64,000 nucleotides of DNA from JAGNZR01 sp051659505 (GTDB lineage: Bacteria; Fusobacteriota; Fusobacteriia; Fusobacteriales; Fusobacteriaceae). The notes below the pieces were generated by a model. It made no database searches. It was not told the DNA's origin and saw only the letters and a list, made by a program, of their open reading frames with translations. The stretch covers positions 3,887 through 67,886 of the forward strand of contig JBOFOQ010000016.1 in assembly GCA_051659505.1 (NCBI GenBank), read 5' to 3'. The position numbers were made by a program, and so were the translations under genes. Of this stretch, positions 8,782-17,068 are shown one piece after another; position 1 is the stretch's first letter; each line of letters begins with the position of its first letter.

Positions 8782-8927
8782 AAACAGTTATAGTAGTAAT
8801 TATTGTAGTGGTAATAGGCTATATTGCGTTTAAAAGTTTGTATAAATATATGACTGGAAAAAGCGGTTGTGGTTGCTCTAAAGGTGAGGCAAAAAATTGT
8901 AGTTTTAAAAAAAGTTGCGGAAAATAA
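8778..8927 (+). CDS. FeoB-associated Cys-rich membrane protein
   Basis: A 49-residue protein: one hydrophobic segment (about residues 3-18, rich in V and I), then a short basic tail with four cysteines in SGCGCSKGEAKNCSFKKSCGK. This layout matches the small FeoB-associated Cys-rich proteins found after feoB in many anaerobes. They may fill the role of FeoC, though their function is not established. The ATG at 8778 overlaps the feoB stop. A longer reading of the frame back to 8646 would sit entirely inside feoB and is not credible. A strong terminator follows 13 bases after the stop. Confidence 0.88.
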   Translation: MKTVIVVIIVVVIGYIAFKSLYKYMTGKSGCGCSKGEAKNCSFKKSCGK

Positions 8928-8940
8928 GTAAAAAAATAAG

Positions 8941-8987
8941 AAATCAAGATAAATTGTGTGTATTTCCAATTTTCTTGATTTTTTTTA
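8941..8987 (+). terminator. Intrinsic terminator of the feo operon
   Basis: AAATCAAGA (8941-8949) pairs with TCTTGATTT (8973-8981). After a one-base bulge, AAATTG (8951-8956) pairs with CAATTT (8967-8972) around a 10-base loop. The stem runs into a run of T. The distal arm also overlaps the possible -35 region of the next operon. Confidence 0.9.
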
Positions 8988-9005
8988 TTGTATTTATGAT
9001 ATAAT
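8975..9005 (+). promoter_or_regulatory. Probable promoter of the LPS core cluster
   Basis: TGA then TATAAT (9000-9005) is an extended -10 element. TTGATT at 8975-8980 could serve as a -35, though the 19-base spacing is long and it lies in the feo terminator stem. It would initiate around 9012, about 40 bases before the first glycosyltransferase gene. Confidence 0.5.
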
Positions 9006-9051
9006 TAAATAAATAAAAATAAAGTGTTTAGTGACTAAAAGGAGAAGTTTT

Positions 9052-10887
9052 ATGAATATATTAATGGCACTTTCCCAACTTGAGGTAACTGGTGCAGAAG
9101 TTTATGCTGTTACTTTATCTGATGAGCTTATAAAAAAAGGAAACAAAGTTTGGATAGTTTCTGACACATTGACAAAAAATACTGACGCTCAGTATATAAA
9201 GTTAGAATTTAATAAAAGAAGAAATTTAATTCAAAGATATAAACAAGTGAAAGATTTAATAAAAATTATAAAAGAAAAAGATATTCAAGTAATTCATGCT
9301 CATTCGAGAGCTTCCTCTTGGAGTGCAAACTTAGCATCTAAAATTTGTGGAATACCTATGATAACAACAGTTCACGGAAGACAACCTGTCCACATGAGCA
9401 GAAAGATTATTAAAGGTTTTGGAGACTACGTACTTCCTGTTTGTGAAAATATTAAAAATCATATAATGGAAGATTTAGGCGTGAAAGAAAAAAACATAAA
9501 AGTATTAAGAAATCCAATAAATGAAAAAAAATATATATTTACAAAAATAGATAATATCGTTTCTGAAAAACCAATAGTTTCTATAATTGGTAGACTTTCA
9601 GGACCGAAAGGTGATGTAGCTTATAATTTACTTTTAGAACTGTACAAAAATGATAAAGTACAGACTCAAATAGTTGGTGGAAAGGAAATACCAGAAAAAT
9701 TTAAAAAGTTTAAAGATAAAATAAAATTTTTAGGTTATGTAGATAACATTCCAGAAATAATAAAAAAATCTCATGTTGTTATTGGAGCAGGAAGAGTTGT
9801 TGTAGAATCTATACTATCAGGAAGAGCCACCATAGCTATAGGGGAAGCAGAGTTAGTAGGAGAAGTAACTAAAAATAATATAGACTATGCTTTAGCTACA
9901 AATTTTGGAGATATAGGAGAAACGACACAAACAAATTTTGATTATTCAAAAATAAATAAAATGGTTGATAATGCGTTAAATTTATATTTTAATGAGAAAA
10001 ATCAAGAAGAATTATTTAAAATGAGAGAAATTTTAGTAAAAGAATTTGGAAAAAAAAATATAGTTAATATAGTAGAAAAAATATATGAAAAATCCTATGT
10101 TTTAAAAAAGAAAAAAGAGATGCCTATAATTATGTATCATAGGGTAATAGATGGAAAAGAAGATGAAAAAGGAGTTCATGGGACTTATATATTAAAAAAA
10201 GATTTTGAAGAACAATTGGAATATTTAGTAAAAAATAATTATGAAACACTAACATTTAAAGATTTAAAAGGAGAAAAGTATAAAGAAAGATTTAATAGAG
10301 GCAAGAAAAAAATAATATTAACATTTGATGACGGTTATGAAGATAACTATAGAAATGTTTTTCCTCTTTTAAAAAAGTATAATTGTAAAGCTGTTATTTA
10401 TATTATGGGAGAAGGAACTTATAATAAATGGGATGTAGACCATAAGCATAATCCTGAAACAAGATTTAATCTTATGAATGATGAAATGATAAAAGAGATG
10501 CATAGCTCGGGACTTGTTGAATTTGGAGTGCATACTATGACACATCCAAGACTAGATACATTATCTCCAGAAAAGATTAGATATGAAATAGGAGAGTCTA
10601 AAAGAATAATAGAGGAAAAATTAGGAGAGGAAACAGTTTCTTTTGCTTACCCTTATGGAGATTTTAGTGAAGAGGTAAAAGAAATAACAAAAGAATTTAA
10701 CTTTGAATTTGTAGTAGCAACAGACAACGGTCCATTAACGTTTTCAGAGGATATGCTTGAAATAAGAAGAATAGGACTTTTTTCTACCAATAAACTATTT
10801 AATTTTAAAAGAAAGGTAAGTGGGAAATATAATTTTATTAGACTAAAAAGAGAATTGAAGAGGGAGAAGAAGAAAGGGAGTTGTTAA
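9052..10887 (+). CDS. Bifunctional GT4 glycosyltransferase - NodB polysaccharide deacetylase
   Basis: A 611-residue fusion. About residues 1-345 form a GT-B fold glycosyltransferase of family 4 type: ALSQLEVTGAEVYA at the N-terminus, SIIGRLSGPKGDV at the second Rossmann domain and VVESILSGRATIAIGEAE at the donor site. From about residue 355 a NodB domain begins (PIIMYHRV) with TFDDGYEDNY (metal-binding Asp), VHTMTHPRL (two metal His) and FAYPYGDF. It may add a sugar and de-N-acetylate it, or act on a neighbour residue; this is inferred. The ATG at 9052 has AGGAG 7 bases upstream; an upstream GTG at 9031 has none. No signal peptide is seen, so the deacetylase half should be cytoplasmic. Confidence 0.85.
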   Translation: MNILMALSQLEVTGAEVYAVTLSDELIKKGNKVWIVSDTLTKNTDAQYIKLEFNKRRNLIQRYKQVKDLIKIIKEKDIQVIHAHSRASSWSANLASKICGIPMITTVHGRQPVHMSRKIIKGFGDYVLPVCENIKNHIMEDLGVKEKNIKVLRNPINEKKYIFTKIDNIVSEKPIVSIIGRLSGPKGDVAYNLLLELYKNDKVQTQIVGGKEIPEKFKKFKDKIKFLGYVDNIPEIIKKSHVVIGAGRVVVESILSGRATIAIGEAELVGEVTKNNIDYALATNFGDIGETTQTNFDYSKINKMVDNALNLYFNEKNQEELFKMREILVKEFGKKNIVNIVEKIYEKSYVLKKKKEMPIIMYHRVIDGKEDEKGVHGTYILKKDFEEQLEYLVKNNYETLTFKDLKGEKYKERFNRGKKKIILTFDDGYEDNYRNVFPLLKKYNCKAVIYIMGEGTYNKWDVDHKHNPETRFNLMNDEMIKEMHSSGLVEFGVHTMTHPRLDTLSPEKIRYEIGESKRIIEEKLGEETVSFAYPYGDFSEEVKEITKEFNFEFVVATDNGPLTFSEDMLEIRRIGLFSTNKLFNFKRKVSGKYNFIRLKRELKREKKKGSC

Positions 10888-11586
10888 GTGTTTATTTTTG
10901 ATGAGGACGAAGAGTACAGATTTTTTTATAAAAATGGGTTTGAAAAATTTAAAGTTTTTTTTATGGATTCTCTAGAAAATAAGATAGAAAAAATAGAACT
11001 TCAAAGAAATAAATACTCAGTAGTTTATAAGATAAAAATTAATGATATAAATTATATATTAAAAGAGTTTATAGATAACCCAAAAGAAAAAAATATGTTA
11101 TATATAAAAAATAAAATCTATAAAAGTAGCGCTAGAAGACTTTTTATAAAAACAAAAGAGTTAGAAGACAAAGGTTACAATAATTTATGTCCTTGTTACT
11201 TTGTGGCTGAAAAAAAGAACAGTAAAAAAATAAGAAGTTTTGTCATTATGGAATATATAGTTGGAATAGAAGTTGATAAAATAAAGGGGAAATCAGATTT
11301 ATTAAAAGAAAATTTGTATTTAGCGTTAAGAGAATTACATAATCAAGAAATAGTTTCTGGGGATCCCAATCCTACTAATTTTATAATTAATGAAACAAAA
11401 GAAATTAAATTAATTGATATTAATGCTAAAAGGGCTAATTTTATAAAAATAACGAAAGATATAGAAAGATTTAATCGTGATTTTGAAACACAGTTTGGAT
11501 GGGATTTTTGGTTTTGGAAATACTATAAAAATTATAAACATTTTATAAAAAAATGGAGCGAAAATGAAAAAGATAATAATACATAG
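10888..11586 (+). CDS. Lipopolysaccharide core kinase-like protein (RfaY/WaaY type)
   Basis: A 232-residue small protein kinase-fold enzyme. YILKEF near residue 57 carries the ATP-binding lysine. VIMEYIVG is the hinge, SGDPNPTNFII near 157 is the catalytic loop and LIDIN near 175 the metal-binding site. The usual HGD is SGD here and the DFG-like motif is DIN, as often seen in the diverged LPS heptose kinases (RfaY, KdkA). It would phosphorylate a core sugar on the cytoplasmic face. The GTG start at 10888 follows the upstream stop directly, with GGGAG 7 bases away. Its end overlaps the next gene by 23 bases. Confidence 0.7.
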   Translation: MFIFDEDEEYRFFYKNGFEKFKVFFMDSLENKIEKIELQRNKYSVVYKIKINDINYILKEFIDNPKEKNMLYIKNKIYKSSARRLFIKTKELEDKGYNNLCPCYFVAEKKNSKKIRSFVIMEYIVGIEVDKIKGKSDLLKENLYLALRELHNQEIVSGDPNPTNFIINETKEIKLIDINAKRANFIKITKDIERFNRDFETQFGWDFWFWKYYKNYKHFIKKWSENEKDNNT

Positions 11587-12703
11587 TGGTTGCTTGTCCA
11601 TTGGTGGACAAGAAAAGATGCTAATAGAATTTTTAAAAGTTTTAGCTCCTTTAAAATATAATGTTTTACTACTAATTGAAGAAAACAAGGGAAGTGAGAA
11701 TCATTATGAGAAACTGATTCCAAATTATGTTAACTATAAATTTTTAACAACTGAAAAATTTATGGAAAGACTAAACTTTCATAGAAAAAAAAGAAATTTT
11801 ATTAGTAAAATTATTTATTCTTTTTTATTGAAAAGAAAGAAGAAAATAGCTATAAACAATTTGGCTAAGGAATTAGACTTTAGTGAAATAATAATAGACT
11901 ATAATATGGGACTTATTAGGCACATGGATAAATTAGGTTTAAAAAATAAAAAAATGGTAGGATGGTCTCATGCTGGAAATGGTGAAAGGGAAAGAAAGGC
12001 TAAGAAAGAAAAGAATATGAAAAAATATACTCATATTGTTACAATAAATGAAACAATGAAAAAAGGATTTATAAAAAATTATGAACAAGTAGGAGTTTCA
12101 ATACATAAAATAACAAATTTTATAGATTTAAAAAATATTAATATAATGGCAGAAGAAAAAATGGAGAAGGATTTAGGGAAATATATTTTATCAGTAGGAG
12201 CTTTAACTAAAAATAAAAACTTTAGTTTATTGATTGAGGCTTTTTCAATGCTTCCAGAAACAATAAAAAAAGAATATAATTTAGTTATCTTAGGAGAAGG
12301 GGCCGAAAGAGAAAATTTGGAAAAACTAATACAAGAAAAAAATTTAGGAAACAATATTGCATTAGAAGGGAATGTTTTAAATCCATATAAATACATAAAA
12401 AATTCTTTGTTTTGTGTTTCTACATCTATAGAAGAAGGCTTCGGATTAGTTTTGGCAGAAGCGTTGGGATTAGGAAAAGCTATTATAGCTACTAGAAATA
12501 ACGGTAGCTGTGAAGTTTTAGAAGAAGGGAAGTATGGAGTTTTAATTAATAATAATTTGGAGGAATTAGTAATTAATTTAAAAAAATTAATTACAGATAA
12601 AAAAACTAGAGAATTATTAGAAGAGAAAGGAAAAACAAAGTCACTTACTTATGATACTAAAATAATTAAATTAGACATAGAGGAGTTTATAGATAAACTA
12701 TGA
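11564..12703 (+). CDS. GT4 glycosyltransferase (LPS core)
   Basis: A 379-residue GT-B glycosyltransferase. IIIHSGCLSIGGQEKML near the N-terminus is the acceptor-side glycine loop, SVGALTKNKNFSLLIEAF opens the donor domain, and EEGFGLVLAEALGLGKA is the retaining GT4 E-x7-E motif that binds the nucleotide sugar. It probably extends the LPS core on the inner face of the membrane; sugar specificity cannot be read. The ATG has GGAG 7 bases before it inside the upstream gene. The end overlaps the next gene by four bases (ATGA). Two close paralogues lie at 14627 and 15829. Confidence 0.85.
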   Translation: MKKIIIHSGCLSIGGQEKMLIEFLKVLAPLKYNVLLLIEENKGSENHYEKLIPNYVNYKFLTTEKFMERLNFHRKKRNFISKIIYSFLLKRKKKIAINNLAKELDFSEIIIDYNMGLIRHMDKLGLKNKKMVGWSHAGNGERERKAKKEKNMKKYTHIVTINETMKKGFIKNYEQVGVSIHKITNFIDLKNINIMAEEKMEKDLGKYILSVGALTKNKNFSLLIEAFSMLPETIKKEYNLVILGEGAERENLEKLIQEKNLGNNIALEGNVLNPYKYIKNSLFCVSTSIEEGFGLVLAEALGLGKAIIATRNNGSCEVLEEGKYGVLINNNLEELVINLKKLITDKKTRELLEEKGKTKSLTYDTKIIKLDIEEFIDKL

Positions 12704-13491
12704 TATTAAATTTAAATAAAAAATATAGTATTCCGATTTTAATGTATCATCAATTTGTTAATAAGAAAAATGAAGGTGGAAAAATAAAACTTTTTGTAAC
12801 AAAAAAAACATTAGAGTTACACTTGATTATATTAAAGTTTTTAGGGTATATTACTATAACTTTTGATGATTTAGAAAAATTGAATCTTAAAGGTAAAAGT
12901 AATAAAAAATATATAATTTTAACTGTTGACGATGGATATGTAGATAACTATGAAATATTATTTCCTCTTTTAAAAAAATATAATATGAAAGCTGTAATAT
13001 ATATGATAACAGGGGTGACTTATAACAAGTGGACACATGAAAATATGGGAGAAAACAAATTTTATCTACTGAACAGAACACAAATTAAAGAAATGAGTGA
13101 AAGCGGTTTAGTTGAATTTGGAGGTCATACTTTAACTCATCCAAGCATGCTAGAAATTAGTAGTGAAGAAATTAAGCATGAAGTAGCTACCAATAAAAAT
13201 AATTTGGAAGAGATAACAGGGAAACGAATAATAAGTTTTGCTTATCCTTATGGGCATTTATCAGAAAGGATAAAAAATATAATAGTAGAGTGTGGTTATA
13301 AATTTGCCGTTTCAACAGATACAGGAACAGGGATAATTGAAGATGATTTTTATGACATAAGAAGAACAGCAATAGATAAAACATCATTAGTTGATTTTTT
13401 TAGAAAAATATCTAGTGGATACCTACAGTATAAATATAAAAAATATGGAAATAAAAAATTTGAGGATAAGTTTGATAAAAATAAAATTTGA
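12700..13491 (+). CDS. NodB-family polysaccharide deacetylase
   Basis: A 263-residue free-standing paralogue of the deacetylase half of the fusion at 9052. It begins IPILMYHQF. The metal motif is TVDDGYVDNY (family consensus TFDDG, so Phe is Val), followed by GGHTLTHPSM with both metal histidines and FAYPYGHL. It shares the local motif TYNKW with the fusion protein, so the two arose by duplication. No signal peptide or membrane segment is evident, which suggests a cytoplasmic glycan or lipid-linked substrate. ATGA overlap with the preceding glycosyltransferase indicates translational coupling. Confidence 0.85.
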   Translation: MILNLNKKYSIPILMYHQFVNKKNEGGKIKLFVTKKTLELHLIILKFLGYITITFDDLEKLNLKGKSNKKYIILTVDDGYVDNYEILFPLLKKYNMKAVIYMITGVTYNKWTHENMGENKFYLLNRTQIKEMSESGLVEFGGHTLTHPSMLEISSEEIKHEVATNKNNLEEITGKRIISFAYPYGHLSERIKNIIVECGYKFAVSTDTGTGIIEDDFYDIRRTAIDKTSLVDFFRKISSGYLQYKYKKYGNKKFEDKFDKNKI

Positions 13492-13501
13492 GGGAGATTT
13501 T

Positions 13502-14608
13502 ATGCTTAGAAAATTAAATAGAAAAATCCAAGATTATATGAGACCTAAAAGACTAGCAATAGGAAAGTGGATTTGGGATAGGAAAGAAAAAGTTGAAATT
13601 GAAAATATAGACATGGTAAAAGTAAACTCCATTTTATTTTTAAGATATGACGGAAAAATAGGTGATATGGTTGTAAGTACCATTTTATTTCGTGAAGTTA
13701 AGAAAAATTATCCACACATAAAAATTGGAGTTGTAACAAGGGGAGCAGCTAGCGATATTATAAAAAATAATCCTTACGTAGATGATATTTATGATTATAA
13801 AAAAGGAAAAGAAAGAGAATTAGGAAAAAAAATAGCGAGTGAACAATATGATATATTAATAGACTTTTCTGAAATGTTGAGAGTTAATGACATGAAACTT
13901 ATAAATTTATGTAATGCTAAAATAAATATAGGATTAGATAAAAAGGAGTGGAATCTTTTTGATATTTCTATTGAATTAAAAGGCACAATTAATGAAAAAA
14001 AACATATTTCAGAGAGATATGGTGAATATTTAAAAATATTGAGTATAAATAAAATTAATTTTGATTACGAAATATTTACTGATGATGAAGCTGAAAAAAA
14101 AATAAAAAACTGGTACAATAAAGTTAATATTGAAAAAAAATATATAGCTATATTAAATCCTTATGGAGCAAGTAAGTACAGAAGTCTAAATGAAGAAAAA
14201 ATTATTGAAATAGCTAATATATTAGAAAAAGAAAATTACATTGTTGTTCCGATTTATTCGCCAGATAAAAAAGAAGAGTTACGAAAAACAATAAAAAAAA
14301 TCAAGTTAAAAAATATTCTATTTAAAGAAGATATAAATTCTGTTTTAGACAGTTCTTTACTAATAAAATATTCAGACTTAGTTATTAGTCCAGATACTTC
14401 AATCATTCATATAGCTAGAGCATTTGATAAAAAAATAATAGGGATTTATAGACAAGAAAAAGCAGGAGAAAATAACTTTGTTATTTGGGGACCAAAGACA
14501 GAAAAAGCTAAAATAATATTCAGTAAAAATAATAATCGAGTAGGAGAGGAATCTAATATAAATTGCTTTGATATGGAAGATTTAAAATATAAATTAAAGG
14601 CATTTTAG
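13502..14608 (+). CDS. GT9 heptosyltransferase-like protein
   Basis: A 368-residue protein of glycosyltransferase family 9 (ADP-heptose:LPS heptosyltransferase type). SILFLRYDGKIGDMVVST near residue 50 is the conserved N-terminal loop, followed by NPYVDDIYDY; the C-terminal domain has ILNPYGASKYRSL and DLVISPDTSIIHIARAF. The start is set at ATG 13502, with GGGAG 6 bases upstream. A longer reading begins 111 bases earlier inside the deacetylase gene and lacks a ribosome binding site. It probably transfers heptose to the inner core. A basic N-terminal stretch of about 45 residues precedes the fold. Confidence 0.85.
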   Translation: MLRKLNRKIQDYMRPKRLAIGKWIWDRKEKVEIENIDMVKVNSILFLRYDGKIGDMVVSTILFREVKKNYPHIKIGVVTRGAASDIIKNNPYVDDIYDYKKGKERELGKKIASEQYDILIDFSEMLRVNDMKLINLCNAKINIGLDKKEWNLFDISIELKGTINEKKHISERYGEYLKILSINKINFDYEIFTDDEAEKKIKNWYNKVNIEKKYIAILNPYGASKYRSLNEEKIIEIANILEKENYIVVPIYSPDKKEELRKTIKKIKLKNILFKEDINSVLDSSLLIKYSDLVISPDTSIIHIARAFDKKIIGIYRQEKAGENNFVIWGPKTEKAKIIFSKNNNRVGEESNINCFDMEDLKYKLKAF

Positions 14609-14626
14609 AATTAATTAAGGAGAAAA

Positions 14627-15802
14627 ATGAAAAAAATTTTAATATATAATGGTCAGTTGGATATGGGTGGTATAGAAAGAGTTTTAATCTCTTATCTGAA
14701 TATTCTATCTAAAGAAAAAGAAGTAGAAGTCACATTATTAATAAAAGAAAATAAGCCTGAAAAAAATATTTTTTATGAAGAGATTCCCAAAAATATAAAG
14801 GTTTTATTTATAACATCTATTGAAGAGATGGAATACAGAGAAAAAATAAAATTACAAAAGAAATCTTCCATATTTTATAGAATTTTTTATCAAATATATT
14901 TACCTTATAAGAGGTTTACAATGAATAGATGGCTGAGAAAATATTTTAAAATTAATATTTTTGACTATGTAATAGATTTTGATATGGGACTAGGGAAACA
15001 CTTGGATGTAATACCTTATAAAGTTATAGGATGGAGCCACTATACACTAAGTTTATCTAAGGGGAATAGAAAAAAGAGAGTGCATAAAAAATTGCAAAAA
15101 TATGAAAAAATAGTATTAATATGTGATGAAATGGAAAAAGAATTAGAATTAATATATCCTGATCAAAAGAATAAAGGTGTCAGAATTTATAATCCTATCG
15201 ATTTAGAGGAAATTTATAATAGAGCTGTGCAAATAGATATATTACAAAATAAAGAAAAAGATTTGTTAGATAATAATTATATGGTTGCTGTTTCTAGACT
15301 TGTAAAAGGGAAAGGTCGTGAAGACTTGATTGATATATATTTTGGCTTAAAAAAAAGGGGAATAAAGGAAAAACTATATATATTAGGTGACGGTAGTGAA
15401 AAAATGTATTTAAGCAATAAAATAAAAGAATTAAAACTAGAAAACGATATTTATTTATTAGGACAGAAAGAAAATCCATATATCTGGATGAAGAATGCAA
15501 AAATGTTTTTACACACCTCTTATGGGGAAGGGCTTCCAACGGTTCTTATAGAAAGTATGAATTGTGAAACCCTTGTGATAGCTTATGATTGTCCAACAGG
15601 GGTAAAAGAAATTTTGAATAATGGAAAATGTGGTGTTTTAATAAAAATGGGTGATAAAAAAAGTTTTGAGGATGCCGTATATAAATTACTGAAAGATAAT
15701 AATTCAGTATTAAATTATTCTGAAAAAATGAAAGAAAAAATAAATCAATTTTCTTATAGTAAAATTACTGAGCAAATTAAAGAAATATTAGAAATTAATT
15801 AA
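14627..15802 (+). CDS. GT4 glycosyltransferase (LPS core)
   Basis: A 391-residue GT-B enzyme. ILIYNGQLDMGGIERVL at the N-terminus, AVSRLVKGKGREDLIDIY at the start of the donor domain, and GEGLPTVLIESMNCETL as the E-x7-E motif, then YDCPTGVKEIL. The GLPTVLIE and CPTG pattern is typical of GT4 enzymes that add hexose or HexNAc to surface glycans. It is most like the next gene, so they are a tandem duplication with diverged acceptors. AAGGAG lies 6 bases before the ATG. Confidence 0.85.
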   Translation: MKKILIYNGQLDMGGIERVLISYLNILSKEKEVEVTLLIKENKPEKNIFYEEIPKNIKVLFITSIEEMEYREKIKLQKKSSIFYRIFYQIYLPYKRFTMNRWLRKYFKINIFDYVIDFDMGLGKHLDVIPYKVIGWSHYTLSLSKGNRKKRVHKKLQKYEKIVLICDEMEKELELIYPDQKNKGVRIYNPIDLEEIYNRAVQIDILQNKEKDLLDNNYMVAVSRLVKGKGREDLIDIYFGLKKRGIKEKLYILGDGSEKMYLSNKIKELKLENDIYLLGQKENPYIWMKNAKMFLHTSYGEGLPTVLIESMNCETLVIAYDCPTGVKEILNNGKCGVLIKMGDKKSFEDAVYKLLKDNNSVLNYSEKMKEKINQFSYSKITEQIKEILEIN

Positions 15803-15828
15803 AATGAAAAATAAAATTAGGGGTAAAA

Positions 15829-17016
15829 ATGAGAAAAAAAATTATATTTAGAAGTGGTAGTTTACGAATGGGGGGACTAGAAAGAATCTTAGTAGAAGTT
15901 CTTCAAACTATCGATAAAAGAAAATATGAGGTAATACTATTTATTGAAGATGATTCTGGAGATGAAAATATATTTTTAAAAGATATTCCTGAAGAAATAA
16001 AAATTTATTTTTTGAAATCAGAAAAATTAATGAGAAAAACTGAGTTTTATAGAAAGAATAAAGAAAATTTATTTTATAAGATAATGTATAATATCTATAT
16101 GGAATTAGAAAAAAAAATAATATTAAAAAACACTAAAAAACACATTGAAGAGATAGGGGAACCCGATGTTTTTATTGATTTTGACTGGGGAGCAGTAAAG
16201 TATATTGAAAAACTAAAGCTAAAAAAAACATTTGTATGGATTCATAACTCTGTTCCTAAATTATTGAAAAAACGGTCTAAAATAAGACGATTTGGAAAAA
16301 ATTTAGAAAAATATAATAAAGTAATAGCAATATGCAATGATATGAAAAATGAACTGGAAAATATTTTTCCAAATTTAAGAGGAAAAGTAGTGAAAATATA
16401 TAACCCATTCAATTTTCAGCGAATAGAAGAATTAGCTGAGGATGAAACACAATTAACAACAAATGAAATAAAAATGTTGAAGGCCGAATATATTGTTGCA
16501 GTTTCAAGATTAGACACAGTTCAAAAAGATTATTATACACTTCTTAAAGCTTTTGAAATATTAAAAAATGATAAAATAGATAAAAAACTTTATATTGTTG
16601 GTGATGGACCAAATGAAAAAGATATAAAAAAAATAGTACAGGAATTAAAATTAGAGGAAACAGTTAAATTTATAGGTTTAACAAAAAATCCATATGTTTG
16701 GATTAAAAATTCAATTTTATTTGTTCATAGTTCAAAATATGAAGGGCTACCAACAGTTTTGATTGAAGCTATAATTTGTAATAAAATAGTGATTTCTTCT
16801 GATTGCCCCACTGGACCTAGAGAAATTTTAGATAATGGAAAATGTGGAATTCTTTATTCGGTTGGAGACTATAAAAGCTTGGCGAGTGAAATAACAAATA
16901 TATTGAAAGGTGATAGAAAAATGAACGGATTATTAATGGAGTTAAAAGAGCGTAAAAAAGAGTTTGATAAAATTAAAGTTATTGGAGAATATGAAAAACT
17001 TATTGATGAAAATTAA
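15829..17016 (+). CDS. GT4 glycosyltransferase (LPS core), tandem paralogue
   Basis: A 395-residue GT-B enzyme. IIFRSGSLRMGGLERIL at the N-terminus, AVSRLDTVQKDYYTLLKAF at the donor domain, then YEGLPTVLIEAIICNKI and SDCPTGPREIL. Residues roughly 45-120 hold a basic region (lysine and arginine rich) that could seat the enzyme on the inner membrane surface. Its order after the related gene at 14627 and before a GT9-like gene places it in stepwise core assembly. Donor and acceptor are unknown. Confidence 0.85.
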   Translation: MRKKIIFRSGSLRMGGLERILVEVLQTIDKRKYEVILFIEDDSGDENIFLKDIPEEIKIYFLKSEKLMRKTEFYRKNKENLFYKIMYNIYMELEKKIILKNTKKHIEEIGEPDVFIDFDWGAVKYIEKLKLKKTFVWIHNSVPKLLKKRSKIRRFGKNLEKYNKVIAICNDMKNELENIFPNLRGKVVKIYNPFNFQRIEELAEDETQLTTNEIKMLKAEYIVAVSRLDTVQKDYYTLLKAFEILKNDKIDKKLYIVGDGPNEKDIKKIVQELKLEETVKFIGLTKNPYVWIKNSILFVHSSKYEGLPTVLIEAIICNKIVISSDCPTGPREILDNGKCGILYSVGDYKSLASEITNILKGDRKMNGLLMELKERKKEFDKIKVIGEYEKLIDEN

Positions 17017-17068
17017 ATTGAGTTAAAAAATATTTTTATTACTAGTAAAAGGGGAAAAAATAAAAAAT

